Assembly: GCF_033807575.1 (NCBI RefSeq)
Contig: NC_084726.1
Span: 5,828,001-5,892,000 of the forward strand
Reading direction: 5' to 3'
DNA from: Cydia pomonella
Lineage: Eukaryota > Arthropoda > Insecta > Lepidoptera > Tortricidae
DNA length: 64,000 bases
Of this stretch, positions 20,628-32,089 are shown one piece after another (the first letter of the stretch is position 1; each line of letters opens with the position of its first letter). The notes beneath the pieces are model-generated. The model had not been told where the DNA came from, ran no database searches, and saw only the letters and a program-made list of their open reading frames with translations. Both the position numbers and the translations under genes were made by a program.

Positions 20628-21037
20628 ATAAAAGTTTTCTTTGACAATCCACCTCTATTTGAAATTATTTTTGGTTTGCAGCTTGCGAAATGTAAGTCTG
20701 GTGATCAGATCAACCGTATAACACAGCCTTTATATGCATTATGTTAGCTATAACGGCTACAACGTAGAATAAATGCACTTCAACAGTTAACGGCCTTTTT
20801 ACGATGAAAAATGCATTATACGCTGCACAATAAGTGCAGTATTAGGAATTTAGTGCAGCACAATTCATGTTTTTGTTTATTTTGCTGTAATATACTTGTA
20901 TCAATATGAATAAGAAAAACATTCTGAACATATTTGGAAAACGGTTGGGAATCCCATATAAAGTACAGTATCATACTCGTATTTTATTTTCTACAATTTT
21001 GCACAGGTCGACCTAGTGCCATAGTAAGCTCGATAAG

Positions 21038-21318
21038 ATTATAAATAAATAAATAAATATTATAGGACATTATTACACAAATTGACTAAGTCCCACATTA
21101 AGCTCAATAAGGCTTGTGTTGAGGGTACTTAGACAATGATATATATAATATATAAATATTTATAAATACTTAAATACATAGAAAACACCCATGACTCAGG
21201 AACAAATATCCATGCTCATCACACGAATAAATGCCCTTACCAGGATTTGAACCCGGGACCATCGGCTTCGTAGGCAGGGTCACTACGCACTAGTGACTAG
21301 GCCAAACTGGTCGTCAGA
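21038..21318 (-). mobile_element. tRNA-derived SINE, copy 2
   Basis: This full-length copy has the tRNA-like head at the right (GGATTTGAACCCGGGACCAT on plus is the B-box region) and a TAAATAAATAAATA tail at the left. The head holds a small internal duplication, GCACTAGTGACTAGGCC. Confidence 0.85.
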
Positions 21319-21339
21319 GATTGTCTTATGGGTGCTAGA

Positions 21340-22140
21340 TGACTAGCGTTGTGAATTTAAGCTTCAAGGCGTAAACTAAAAGACTCGAGTCGCGACTGCT
21401 GAGTCCAGACGCCTTGAACCTTATAGCCTCGACCATATAAGCCAAAATTAATAATTTAAATTTTCAAATTAATAAGTTCACGTTGCTGCTTACGATCACA
21501 GAAACCTCGAGTCTTAAGGCATCAAGCTTTAAAGCCTCCTAAGCTTTGAAGGTTTAAGTCCATAAGGTTTGGAGCATTTAAGTCTTAAAAGCTTCTAACA
21601 AATTAGATCAATCTATGCCATATTTGATAGTTATACAGGATGCCTGTGAGGAACCCGAGTTTTAATAGCGTAATCCTGAGGTCATTATAATTTAAGAGTG
21701 GATAAATAATACCTCTAAACGTAAAGTTAAAGATTTATTTCGACTGCAGATCAATTTTATGAGTGACATCAGTCTTCTTGAGATCTGTTAATCACTACAC
21801 CCAGACATGACTACAAAGTGGTAACGTAGTTAGGTTCATAATATTCTTTAAAAAAAACAATAATACTTTCTGCCTAGAACGCTCATTGTTTGAGCTCTTA
21901 ACGCTCGACTCAGGCCTTCAAGGTTCAGGGGGCTTGAGCTTTCAATAGGCCCGAATTTTTAAAGCTTGAGCTGTCTATGAGGCCCGAGTCTTAAAGACTT
22001 ACTCTTAAGAGCTCGTAAAAAGCTTGAGTCGTTAAGGTTCTGAACCGTTTTTGAGCTCAAACCTTCAACGCTTAAGTTTTCAAACCTTGAACCTTCAAGG
22101 TTTGAGGTTTCAAAGTCTTCAAGACTAGTCTTTTAACAAC
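21340..22140. repeat. Word-repetitive DNA rich in AAGCTT, CTTGAG, GAGTC and CTTCAAGG
   Basis: Two blocks (about 21340-21605 and 21885-22140) are densely built from a small vocabulary, for example CTTAAAGCTTGAG, CCTTCAAGGTT and GACTCGAGTC. The period is irregular, about 15-25 bp. The stretch between the blocks (about 21606-21884) lacks these words and may be an insertion. There is no reading frame. It resembles a badly eroded simple satellite. Confidence 0.5.
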
Positions 22141-23610
22141 ACTATAGACGACGTTATATAATATATTTATTTAAGCATATATAAATTATATATATAGTTA
22201 TACGTGCATAACGCTCGTCACACACCGGAGTAGCATGCACGTAATAACGTCCTCTATACATTCTAGAGAGCTTTGAAGAGAGAGCTTGTCCAGTGGCATA
22301 TTTCCAATTTCAAATTCAAATTATTTCCGTTCCGTTGATTTTAGTTTCATGAGTATTGTGGATTGATTAGACAAGCATCGTGCATATAATACGGAGGCAT
22401 GTACTTACTACTACTTTTCACTTAGTACCACAAGGCGTAAGGGTTGCATTATATTCTTTCACTCTTGGTTGGTCTGAACATGGGTAAAGGAGATAGCGTT
22501 AGGTATGACCTCAGTCGCCAGTTGGTATTGCAGTAAGTATAGTTTCGAAATATGCGACGAAGGTTTGAAAAGTGCGTAAACAAACAGTGAAGGATCACAG
22601 TTTTAAAAGGCATAATAGGTACCAAAAGTGAAATATACAAATAAAATAAATAGACTTGATATTTTAGGTTTTGTTTTGTATATAATTTTGAAATTGGCTT
22701 AACTGCCCTGTACTTTTCGAAATCTGCTTTCCCACAATTGCTCAGCCATTGCCTAGAAATCCTAGAATTAGAAGATTGTTAACAAGCCATATTGCATCGT
22801 TAGGTGCGCCAATTATATCTGCAGCTTTAGCCATGTCACAGCGCGGAACTAACCAGAGTAACAGCTTCATACATTGAGGTATACTAGAGTCGGCACCTCT
22901 AACAAAATGTTTCCGCACCTCAATGACGTGCCGTCACTTCATTGCGTTTAGTACCTCTCCGACTACTGACGAGATGCCACGCATGTAACGAAAATTAAAA
23001 ACAATAATTAAAATTGAAAAATCCTTTGGGCGTTATGAAAATATATTCTAATAATATCAAGAAACATAATAAAAGCAATATAATAACAATCTACTGCGAG
23101 AAAGCTCTTGTTTTTAGATTATTTTGAAAGGTCACTTTAAACGCTCGCGGTGGTATGCCATTTTCCTTGGCGCATAGATTACATTTCGCAGATGTAACAC
23201 GTAGGTACTAATTATTACCTACTTTATTGTTTGCGGAATATATACACAATAATGATATATATTACTATTTATCTCGTAATTTTTTGTAGTGTTTTTCTTA
23301 TATTTAAAGAGTATATTATGCTACATATAACATTTGATTAAAATTGCTACGAGTACGAGAGTCAAATAGAAAGAGTTTTATGATTATTTTTAAAATTTTA
23401 CACAGGCCCCTAGCCTGTCACCGATTAAATATACTCAAGAATTGGAGACGGGTACCGCCGTGGTATGTAAAAAAGATGGTATGGAATGGTGGAATGTAAT
23501 GAATAAAAGGGAGAAATATACATTCCATATTATTTTAACAAATATTTACTTACAACAAACAGAAAATCACATCAACGACCAATCAGTATAAACATGTAAT
23601 CTAAAGTAAT
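22141..23610. other. AT-rich interval without recognised feature
   Basis: A TA-rich palindromic patch lies at 22150-22205. Otherwise I see no gene, no element ends and no repeat that recurs in the window. Confidence 0.5.
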
Positions 23611-23612
23611 CA

Positions 23613-23803
23613 GTACCCCTAGTGTAAATAAATTCGATTTCGAAACGTGACGTAAGCGTTTGCGTTAAGTCTCATTTTGTATGGGTTTTTGAACAGCGCG
23701 CCAAGCGGGACGTTTTGGAAAGTCAAAAATCTCACACAAAATGATACTTAACGCAAACGCGTACGTCACGTTTCGCTGTCGAAAATATTTACACTAGGGG
23801 TAC
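23613..23803. mobile_element. TA-flanked MITE, about 190 bp
   Basis: CCCCTAGTGTAAATA at the left and TATTTACACTAGGGG at the right are perfect inverted ends, each flanked by TA. Longer imperfect arms include CGAAACGTGACGT and ACGTCACGTTTCG. The TA duplication suggests mobilisation by a Tc1/mariner-type transposase. Confidence 0.85.
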
Positions 23804-23880
23804 AGAATGATGAATTTGTTTTACAATAGACAGAATAAGAAAAATAAGCCTGATGGTGCAAAGAGTGTGCAATAGTATGG

Positions 23881-23950
23881 ACGGGTAGTCTAGTGGTCAA
23901 GACGTTAGCTACGTTAAGCTGAAAACGCCGATTAGATTCCAGGTCACCGG
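23881..23950 (+). mobile_element. tRNA-like SINE head fragment
   Basis: GGGTAGTCTAGTGGTCAAGAC fits an A box (TAGTCTAGTGG) and GATTAGATTCC lies where a degenerate B box is expected. No cloverleaf or body was recognised, so this is a relic rather than a tRNA gene. Confidence 0.4.
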
Positions 23951-24179
23951 AGTAGGGCTTCATAATTTTTTCTTTAGTATATGACACCTATTTGTGGTGT
24001 TGTTTTTGAGTAAAAGCACAGAAAATTAAGTAGGCTTAGAGTGTTAACTCATAGGTACATACAACATAGACAAACCCCCATTTATAATAAGTTCAAGCGA
24101 GATTAGCGAATGCGTATTTGTAAGTATCAAGTTTGAAGCCACTTTACAACTTATTAATAGTACATTGTACTGTACCTCC

Positions 24180-24425
24180 CATATACATACATACATACAT
24201 ATAATCACGCCTATTTCCCGAAAGGATTTTTTTTTTATTCAGAAACAATACAAATATTGTGTTTGAAATACATTAAAATTAAAATTACTTATATACATTT
24301 TTTGCTTAAACTAATATACTATTAAATTGCTATAATTTTTACAATACATTTAACCTATTACATGTCAGTCTTTAATTCTTATAACTAACTAATTGTATAG
24401 GCAGAGACCACGGATTTCCTCCCAT
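24180..24425 (+). repeat. CATA-linked dispersed repeat split by a T-run insertion
   Basis: CATACATACATACATATAAT followed by CACGCCTATTTCCCGAAAGG is the start of a repeat I know from Lepidoptera, which normally continues GGTAGGCAGAGACCACGGAT. Here the continuation (TAGGCAGAGACCACGGATTT) appears only at about 24399. About 170 bp beginning with a run of T intervenes, which looks like the poly(A) tail of a retroposed insert read on the other strand. Confidence 0.5.
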
Positions 24426-24986
24426 ATATCTTATTATTATTAAGTAAGGGATCCAATGTATAGAGTGAGCACTCTAAGCATACTTATTTCTCTATGGTGA
24501 AAGTATATTGCACAACAAGAGAAAGCTCTAAGCAACAAGAATACGCTAGGCAACAAGGTATACGCTTGTTACTGTGACTGCTTTACTCCTCTGTGACCAA
24601 AGTCCCCAAAAGCTCTGAACAATGGGGAATCTAGTTCGATTGGAATAGTTTATAGATTGGCTGCTGTCTGTTTTGCGTGCGCATTGTTTCCAGTTATGTT
24701 CGATGTTTGTTTGATAAATATTTTGCTTTTTTTTTCTAGTCGGCGGATGGTCAGCAGTTTGTGGCAGTTGAAATAAATTTAAATATTTATTCTAAAATTG
24801 CGACCCGCCCCGGCTTGGGACGGGTTACAAAAATACATTTTTACTTTTCTCATTGCACCATTTTTAGATATCTTTTTGGCCCGATTGATTGATTGACTGG
24901 TAGAGAATGCCACTAGGCATTAAGTATTGTCTTTTAATAAATAATTACAACTAAACTTCCTCAAGAATCACTCTATTGATAGGTGA

Positions 24987-25310
24987 ATGATGAATGAAAA
25001 TCCGTTCAGACAGACAGACACGGCGGGGAATTATGAATGTGAATATGCTGAAGTGGTGGAGTATGTACACCAGAAGACCGGCTACACGCTAAGGGTGTTC
25101 CAGCTTCGATCGCGTCCCACGTGCACTTCAACTGTTTTGTGGTGCGCGTGCCGCGACCATCGAGTGCGCCGACTGCTGGCCGAAGGGTGTCGTGTTTCGG
25201 AGGTTCCGGGGCAAACTGCCGAATCCGACACAAGAGCAGCCGATTCAACGGCAGCCACGCCGTTGGTCGCCTAAATAGTGCTTATGGGCCTTGTTGCCTG
25301 AATAAAATTG
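24987..25310 (+). other. GC-rich block with polyadenylation signal, possible terminal exon or repeat
   Basis: This is a conspicuous GC-rich stretch in AT-rich DNA, open on both strands, ending before AATAAAATTG at about 25301. The plus frame from 24987 contains DTAGNYECEY, which resembles the end of an immunoglobulin-like domain, but no partner strand or tryptophan is nearby. The minus frame includes KQLKCTWDAIEAGTPL and looks repeat-like to me. I cannot decide between a last exon and a dispersed repeat. Confidence 0.3.
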
Positions 25311-25448
25311 TAAATTAAATTATAAGGTGTCTAAATATTTGAACTAGCAACAAAAGTAACTGGCGGATGAATTACTGTGTCATTTTTTTTGGCTGACACT
25401 AAAGAATGATCGTATTAAAAACTTTACTTTCTTTCATTTCTTATACTT

Positions 25449-25805
25449 CAAGAGTCCCCAGCAAGCTCGGCCGAATTTCCGGTGTTTCTTCTCATTTTAA
25501 AACTACGTGTTGGCTTGTGATGAAAATACACAAACAATTACATGAGCTATATCTATGTCTGTAATTAGTTTATATAGCTCCAGCTTATAAAACAAACGTA
25601 ATAGACCAAAAACAAGTTTTGTATGAAAAACTTAAATTCGCTGTATTTTTGTAACTGTGGTGTCTGAAGCTACATAAACTAATTACAGGCATAGATATAC
25701 CTTATCCTATTGTAAGTACAAAGTTTCAGAGCAATCTAGATAGTCGTTTTAAAATAAGTGCTTAACTACGTTTGTATGGAAAACCGAGCTTGCTGCGGAC
25801 TCTTA
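25449..25805. mobile_element. Foldback MITE, about 355 bp
   Basis: AGAGTCCCCAGCAAGCTCGG at the left matches the reverse complement of CCGAGCTTGCTGCGGACTCT at the right. Inner arms (CTGTAATTAGTTTATATAGC and ACATAAACTAATTACAGGCA) also pair, so most of the element folds back. Confidence 0.85.
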
Positions 25806-26064
25806 ATCACTCTCACTAATATGTAGAAGTACGAGCGAGATGCATAGAAAGTAAGTTACGCTCACGCTAGCGAATTATGTCAATGTCAAACTCGTGATTA
25901 GGCTACTTATAATTATCATAAGTGTTTATTACTGAAGGTTATTATATAAGTGGATATGTTTTAAGTGTTGACTTATTTGTGTTTGGATAGAAAATCAAAA
26001 GTAAAAAAAAACAGGGTCAGACACATAATCCAAGTAACAAAGTAAAATAAAATATATTATTAAT

Positions 26065-26500
26065 TTATACACAGTGGGGCAATTAACCCGACAGATTTTA
26101 AAGGTGTATTCTTGACCGCATTATGAGACTAAAATTTCGTACAAAGTTTCCTGAAATCGATCTTGTTTTAGAGATATTGTAAATTTTTGTGAAAATGTGT
26201 TTTGGTTATAACTTTATGAAAAGCGCCTTTTTATCTGTGACGTTGCCACTATGTGACTTGGTTTAGAACTTTACACACAGTTATAAAGTAAACTCGCAAT
26301 TTGTATTTGTAAATTAAAAAAACTTTTCTTATTCTTTCTAATGATTTTCTTTAACCAAGGTGTAAAAATAAATAACGTGTCGTGTGCAGAATAAACGTTT
26401 TTAGCGAATTTGGCTAAAACTCATATCACATTTTGTGCTCCTTACGACCTTCGGAATGCATGGTTAAAATTTGTCGGGTTATTTGGCCCACGGTGTATAA
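26065..26500. mobile_element. TIR element, about 435 bp
   Basis: Left end TTATACACAGTGGGGCAATT plus AACCCGACAGATTTTAA; right end, read in reverse complement, TTATACACCGTGGGCCAAAT plus AACCCGACAAATTTTAA. The ends are about 37 bp with a few mismatches. There is no coding frame inside. Confidence 0.8.
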
Positions 26501-26732
26501 TAATATATGCGATGACATTACTTTTTCTTATTATAATAATCTTTCCTTTATTCTTAGTATTCAGTTGAACTAATTTCTAAAATAAACTTCGTTGAGAATC
26601 GGAAATGGCGTAAAAGGAAACGAGTTAATCGATGTAACAATATCTGTTACTATTGTAAAAACTAGGACAACTGGAGGAAAGCTGTAGCATGGAATGAGAG
26701 AATTCGTTTAGAAATGTTTTACACCAACTGAT

Positions 26733-26812
26733 TCGAACTTTAAGACACGTGAAATATTAGGTCTAGATACGATTTCTTATATGTCAGTGTCAAAAGTAAC
26801 GTTACATAAAAA
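26733..26812. repeat. Half of a foldback family member
   Basis: TTCGAACTTTAAGACACGTG followed by AAATATTAGGTCTAGATACG matches the left arm of the element at 35032-35193. No right arm is present. Confidence 0.55.
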
Positions 26813-27064
26813 AAAGCAACAAAAAAAAAAGCGTTTTATGTTCATTTCACTTTCGTGTCCATTCTACAGCGTATATTTTGATATGACCACATATTTTAAG
26901 GGTACTTATATGCCTACTCGTAGGTCTGGCCCTAAAATGAATTAACTTTCAAATGTTATAATAAAATGTTACGACTTTTATTTTCCTTGTAATATAATTC
27001 AGCACGCAATGTAGGTTAGATTGGGTAGGGATGTAACAGCTCGAATATTTACGAAACTAACTAT

Positions 27065-27320
27065 CGGCCCGATTCGATTCATGAGATACGATAACGATAA
27101 GTTCTCATTTAGATATCGTTTATATGTCGTATAATTGACAGAAGCAGCTCGATTCGGGCAACAAATGTCACTTTGACGTTAGAAATATCGTAGATAGATC
27201 TTATTGGGATCACAGCGGAATCGAAATAAACGTCAATTTGTACATGTCGTTTAGTTATCGATCTTTTAAAGATCTTTCCAAGATCTTAAACGTGTCTTAA
27301 TCATGCTTCGAATCGGGCCG
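27065..27320. mobile_element. TIR element with CGGCCCGATTCGA ends
   Basis: CGGCCCGATTCGATTC at the left and GCTTCGAATCGGGCCG at the right are inverted. ATCGTTTATATGTCG and AGATCTTTCCAAGATCTT lie inside. The ends resemble those at 35032-35193 (CGGCCCGATACGA). Confidence 0.75.
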
Positions 27321-27619
27321 TGCATACTACAGGAGAGTGAGGGTTTCAAGGGGGAAGAGCAGCGGTACGTAATCATAACCATAATTGTTTGCGATGCTCC
27401 ACGTGGTAAATACGCCTGCAGATACAGCTACTTTGTATTTTTGTCATCAATTTTATTCCACCGTGGATCCTTCTTATTGGCAAAGCAGAGGCTGGGTACG
27501 GCAGTTACGATTTTTTTGGGTATGGTTGTAACAAAAATGATATTTTTTCTACATTGTAATCGTCAAAATGCTGTACGAAATCAATTTATCAAAAATAATG
27601 TTTCAGCCGTCTTAAACTA

Positions 27620-27803
27620 TAGACTCTTTCTCACTTACGTCTAGTTTTTTGCGGGTACAGTTTTTTGCAGGATGCAGTTTTCTGTAGTATGCGTGTGGTA
27701 TCCCGCAAACAGAATGCTTGTGTTACGTATACTACTAGAACGGGATCCTGCAAAAAACCGTAAGTACTTGCAAAAAACTGGCCGTTAGTAGGAAAGAGCT
27801 CTT
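27620..27803. mobile_element. Foldback MITE, about 184 bp
   Basis: The left arm contains ACTCTTTCTCACTTACG and GTTTTTTGCAGGAT. The right arm contains ATCCTGCAAAAAAC and GTTAGTAGGAAAGAG. The arms pair over about 70 bp with gaps. Confidence 0.75.
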
Positions 27804-27868
27804 ACAATCTGTCTTTATCTGAAGAAAGTGTGATCGTCATCTAAAGCCCCTCTTAGAAAAACTAACAA

Positions 27869-28012
27869 ATATGTGATCGCGGCCGGCAATACGTCCCACT
27901 TTGTCGCTTGCCATAAGGACGGGATTTGCTTGTATCTTTATACGAATAACCTGACAAGGCGTCTTAATGGCAAGCGACAAAGTGGGACGTTTTGCCGGCC
28001 GCGGTCACATAT
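27869..28012. mobile_element. Foldback MITE family F, copy 1
   Basis: ATGTGATCGCGGCCGGCAA and ACGTCCCACTTTGTCGCTTG pair with their reverse complements at the right end. Related copies lie at 28812-28926 and 56252-56392. Short open frames seen across these copies are by-products of the shared palindrome. Confidence 0.88.
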
Positions 28013-28189
28013 AGAAATCGCAAAAAATAGCGGTTTCTCAATTATCTACTTGTTAACATATCTTTTGGTGTCTATCGACATGCGATAGGCTTACCTAAAT
28101 CCTAGAAACCAACGCATATTTGACATCATAACGATCTTATTTAGTTATCATTCGTGTATGCTAATAGCACTAGACTCTACTCATAGTGT

Positions 28190-28358
28190 TGTGTTCCTGC
28201 CAGTGAGTTGTCAGAGCTCAACGAGGGTGCGGAGTGTTAGGGTCGGCAACGCACATGTAACTCCTCTGGAATTGCAGGTGTCTATAGGCTATGGAGACTG
28301 ATTACCATCAAGCGAGCCGTACATATTCTTGTTTGCCACCGACGTAGTATTAAAAAAA
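28190..28358 (+). repeat. Dispersed repeat Z, copy 1
   Basis: TAGTGTTGTGTTCCTGCCAG, GGGTCGGCAACGCACATGTA and TTGTTTGCCACCGACGTAGT mark this common lepidopteran repeat. It ends in an A-run (TATTAAAAAAAAT), which suggests retroposition. An inverted copy is at 40346-40501. Confidence 0.7.
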
Positions 28359-28811
28359 ATGCATTTCGCTCGTACTTACTTGTCCACACATGCGTGAGTG
28401 TGAGCACGCGCGGGCAAATTATAGCCAAAAGACATCAATTAAATACCATTTTGATGTCAAAATATAAGTTGAATTGGCCTCCATAACTTTGTACGCCAAT
28501 GTTTTTCAAATACACGCGGCTCGTGACAAAAATGTCCCAAATAAATGTAAATAGGTTATGAATCTGTCCATAAACATTTTAGTACGTACTTAAGCGTCCA
28601 GACGGTCGCAGCGGCAGATTATGAAAGTTTCAGCAAATAGCCTATTGTTACTAGCTGTATATTGTGACACAATATATAGATTGGAAAGACATGTACCTAC
28701 ACTTTTTGGTAAAAACTATTTTTATTGATTTATTTATTTTATTACATCAAAGTAGCTTTAATCTTCTAAATAAAGTAAAGAAAAATAATTGCATTCAAAT
28801 AAGCATACGGC

Positions 28812-28926
28812 AAAACGGCAAAACGTCCCACTTTGTCGCTTGCCATAAGGACGCCTCGACAGATTATTCGTGTAAAGATACACGCAAATCTCGTCCCTAT
28901 GGTAAACGACAAAGTGGGACCTTTGA
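28812..28926. mobile_element. Foldback MITE family F, copy 2
   Basis: CAAAACGTCCCACTTTGTCG on the left and CGACAAAGTGGGACCTTTG on the right are inverted. The middle (AAGGACGCCTCGACAG) is closely related to copy 3 near 56.3 kb. Confidence 0.8.
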
Positions 28927-29574
28927 CTAAACTTTGAGAAATTTTCTACCATACAAGGCATCTCTTCAACGTCTAAAAAGTCTGTTACAAAGAGGTAGGG
29001 TATTGTAAAGAGGAGGTTTTTGTGTTGCAAAGAGGTGGCCGTCACCAAAACGAACAGAAAGATAATTATAATGAAAGATCAATATAATAATTATATTGAA
29101 AACGATTCTACAATAAAGTTAGGCATAAGCTGCAAATTTTACACTTAGGTACAGGAAACTTAAATACACGATGAAATTTAATCGGTGATCATGAGTTGAA
29201 AAATATTAATTCAATACGCAAATTCTAATGCAATTTAATTCACTGTCTAATTAATTACAGTTAATGATATCGTTAACATTAATAACCACTGGATACATGG
29301 GCGCCCTATTTATATTGAAGGGAAGGTGTACGTCAAGTGCCATCGCATTGGTGGGGAATTAAACAATTTCAAAATGAAAGCTTATTGCTCATAAGGCTTT
29401 AGGTTTTTTATGGCTGTTACTTTGGACAAAGGTATTTAAACTGTTTAGTCTAAACCATTGGTAGGGTGAAAATAAATTGCGATTAAAATTGAATTTTAAC
29501 TTAATTGTATATGAAAGAAAAAACTTAGAATTGTGTTAGTGCTACATAAATGTGATCGCCATTGATGACTGAAT

Positions 29575-29724
29575 TAGAGTCAGACCAAGATAAGTTGGCA
29601 GCGATGTTGACACCCCAGACAGTGCAAGTGTTATTAAAAACGTCAAACTTCTATGAAATTATGACGATTACTTGCACAGGCCGAGCTATTAAAACCGCTG
29701 CCAACTTAGCTTGGTCTGACTATA
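29575..29724. mobile_element. MITE with TAGAGTCAGACCAAG ends
   Basis: TAGAGTCAGACCAAGATAAG and TTGGCAGCG at the left pair with CGCTGCCAACTTAGCTTGGT and CTGACTATA at the right. Arms are about 29 bp, the whole about 150 bp, and it is non-coding. Confidence 0.85.
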
Positions 29725-29984
29725 GAAAAATTGATTTCTGATCACTAATTAAATTTCACCGTGTTTAGGTAGGTACATTTACTAGCATAGGTATATACTT
29801 GAAATGCATGCCCCCTTTCCTCCGCAGTCTGATGGCAATAGATACATTTTAGAAACTATTACTGCCCCAGACGTCCATAACATTATAGATTATGAAACTC
29901 GAGCCGAATGGGCCATTACGCGGCATCGCCGATAATATCTAAATTCTACTCGGAAATAGGATCCGCCGATATGGCTTTAGTTTG

Positions 29985-30290
29985 CGGATTATTCAAGTTT
30001 AGTGTCTATTTGACATCCGTTCAAGTCATGTCAGAAGATGTTTTTCAATGAATGTAACCATGAAAAAATAAAACCTGTTATTCGATGTTAGTCATTCGAA
30101 AAAAAATCCGAAATTTTTAATCTTCGCTTGAACATATGGTGATCAGATCACATAGATCTTCTATCGTTGGCTTGTCAAGTTTACTGTCCATTTGACATAC
30201 GTTCAAGTCATGACAGAAGAAATGGAAGGAACCATGAAAAATGTAATTCTGTTCTGGTTATTCAATGCTTTTTCTGAAACCATTATCGCT
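29985..30290. repeat. Diverged direct repeat, about 176-bp spacing
   Basis: TTCAAGTTTAGTGTCTATTTGACATCC at 29993 and GTCAAGTTTACTGTCCATTTGACATAC at 30174 start two related blocks sharing CGTTCAAGTCATG, AGAAGA and ACCATGAAAAA. The array of 73-bp satellite units begins less than 200 bp downstream. Confidence 0.6.
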
Positions 30291-30462
30291 GGACATATAT
30301 TGTCGTGAAATTGTATTGAAGATCCACTACCGTTGGCCTTCATTTTATCCATACTGAACGCGATACCCTGTATGTATATATTATATCCTGCCTCTTTGAT
30401 TATGTAAAGTCAATACAGGTAAGAGTGGCTACGGAATAAGTGTAACTAGCCTTTACATGAGA

Positions 30463-31632
30463 GCCTGATTGTAATCAATGTGTAATTAATTAATTAATGT
30501 TTATTGCGAGTTTATACTTTGCTACTTGCAGTCAGTGCGGCCTGATTGTAATCAATGTGTGACTGATTACTGTTAATTGCGAGTTCTTACTTTGCTACTT
30601 GCATTCAGTGGGGCCTGATTGTAATCAATGTATACCTGATTGGTGTTCATTGCGAGTTCATACTTTGCTACTTGAATTCAGTGCGGCCTGATTGTAATCA
30701 ATGTGTAACTGATTAGTGTTAATTGCGAGTTTATACTTTGCTACTTGCAGTCAGTGCGGCCTGATTGTAATCAATGTGTGACTGATTACTGTTAATTGCG
30801 AGTTCTTATTTTGCTACTTGCATTCAGTGGGGCCTGATTGTAATCAATGTATACCTGATTAGTGTTCATTGCGAGTTCATACTTTGCTACTTGAATTCAG
30901 TGCGGCCTGATTGTAATCAATGTGTAACTGATTAGTGTTCATTGCGAGTTTATACTTTGCTACTTGCAGTCAGTGCGGCCTGATTGTAATCAATGTGTGA
31001 CTGATTACTGTTAATTGCGAGTTCTTACTTTGCTACTTGCATTCAGTGGGGCCTGATTGTAATCAATGTATACCTGATTAGTGTTCATTGCGAGTTCATA
31101 CTTTGCTACTTGAATTCAGTGCGGCCTGATTGTAATCAATGTGTAACTGATTAGTGTTAATTGCGAGTTCATACTTTGCTACTTGCACTCAGTGCGGCCT
31201 GATTGTAATCAATGTGGAAATGATTAGTGTTTATTGCGAGTTTTTACTTTGCTACTTGCATTCAGTGGAGCCTGATTATAATCAATGTGTAATTGATTAG
31301 TGTTTATTGCCAGTTCTTACTTTGCTATTTGCATTCAGTCCAGCCTGATTGTTATCAATGTGTAACTGATTAGTGTTTATTGCGAGTTCTTACTTTGCTA
31401 CTTGCATTCAGTGGGGCCTGATTGTAATCAATGTGCAATTGATTAGTGTTTATTACGAGTTTATACTTTGCTACTTGTATTCAGTGGGGCATGATTGTAA
31501 TCAATGTGTAATTGATTGTAGTGTTTATTCCTAGTTCATAATTCGCTACTTGCATTCAGTGGGGCCCGATTGTAATCAATGTGTAACTGATTAGTGTTTA
31601 TTGCGAGTTCATACTTTACTACTTGCATCAAT
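30463..31632 (+). repeat. 73-bp satellite, about 16 units, with three-unit higher-order pattern
   Basis: Units start with GCCTGATTGTAATCAATGTG at 30463, 30540, 30613, 30686, 30759, 30832, 30905 and every 73 bp onward to about 31560. The unit body includes ATTGCGAGTT and CTTTGCTACTTGCATTCAGT. The first ten units cycle through three variants (marked by GTGACTGATTACTG, ATACCTGATTRGTG and GTAACTGATTAGTG), giving a 219-bp higher-order period. Later units lose this order. The first unit is 77 bp because of an extra AATT. It is non-coding. Confidence 0.95.
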
Positions 31633-31639
31633 GGGCTTT

Positions 31640-32085
31640 AAACACAGCTTACTATAAGGTAAGTGACCACTTTAAGTCGTGGAACATTGATTAGTATTGA
31701 TTAGTGTTAATTAACTCACTTATTGACATGGTACCAATCATTTTATTGACACCACATATAATGGGATGATACAATAAAGTTTTTTTTTTCGCAGCCATAC
31801 TTACCCGTATTAACCCGTGAAAAACGTAAAACTAATGCGAAAAGCTTCGCTCACAAAACCTGCACATTTAAAGCTCACACGGACCGTGAAGGCACCGGAA
31901 ATCCGACACCGGACGTAGTCTGCCATCATTTCCGGTGATAAAAGCCTAGCCTAGCTCATTTATAAACCCTAAAACACTAAAGCTGGAGTTTACAATGTAA
32001 TATCGCGCGAGGGTGAGAATTGGGGAATTAAATGACAAATATTGTTAATATGGTGGGTAAATAAGCTATAAGCGAGCTATAAGGC
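31640..32085. other. Interval without recognised feature
   Basis: No gene is seen. A small inverted pair, CACCGGAAATCCG and CATTTCCGGTG, occurs near 31900. Confidence 0.4.
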
Positions 32086-32089
32086 TGCG

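Noticed and set aside
23881..23950. A functional tRNA gene
   Set aside because: The A- and B-box-like words are present, but the acceptor and anticodon stems do not form.
27873..29048. Small proteins sharing TSHFVACHKD and GKRQSGTF at several places, including 56.1-56.4 kb
   Set aside because: They are translations of the palindromic MITE family F read in different copies, not a gene family.
30463..31632. CRISPR array
   Set aside because: The repeats are contiguous 73-bp units without unique spacers, in a eukaryotic setting.
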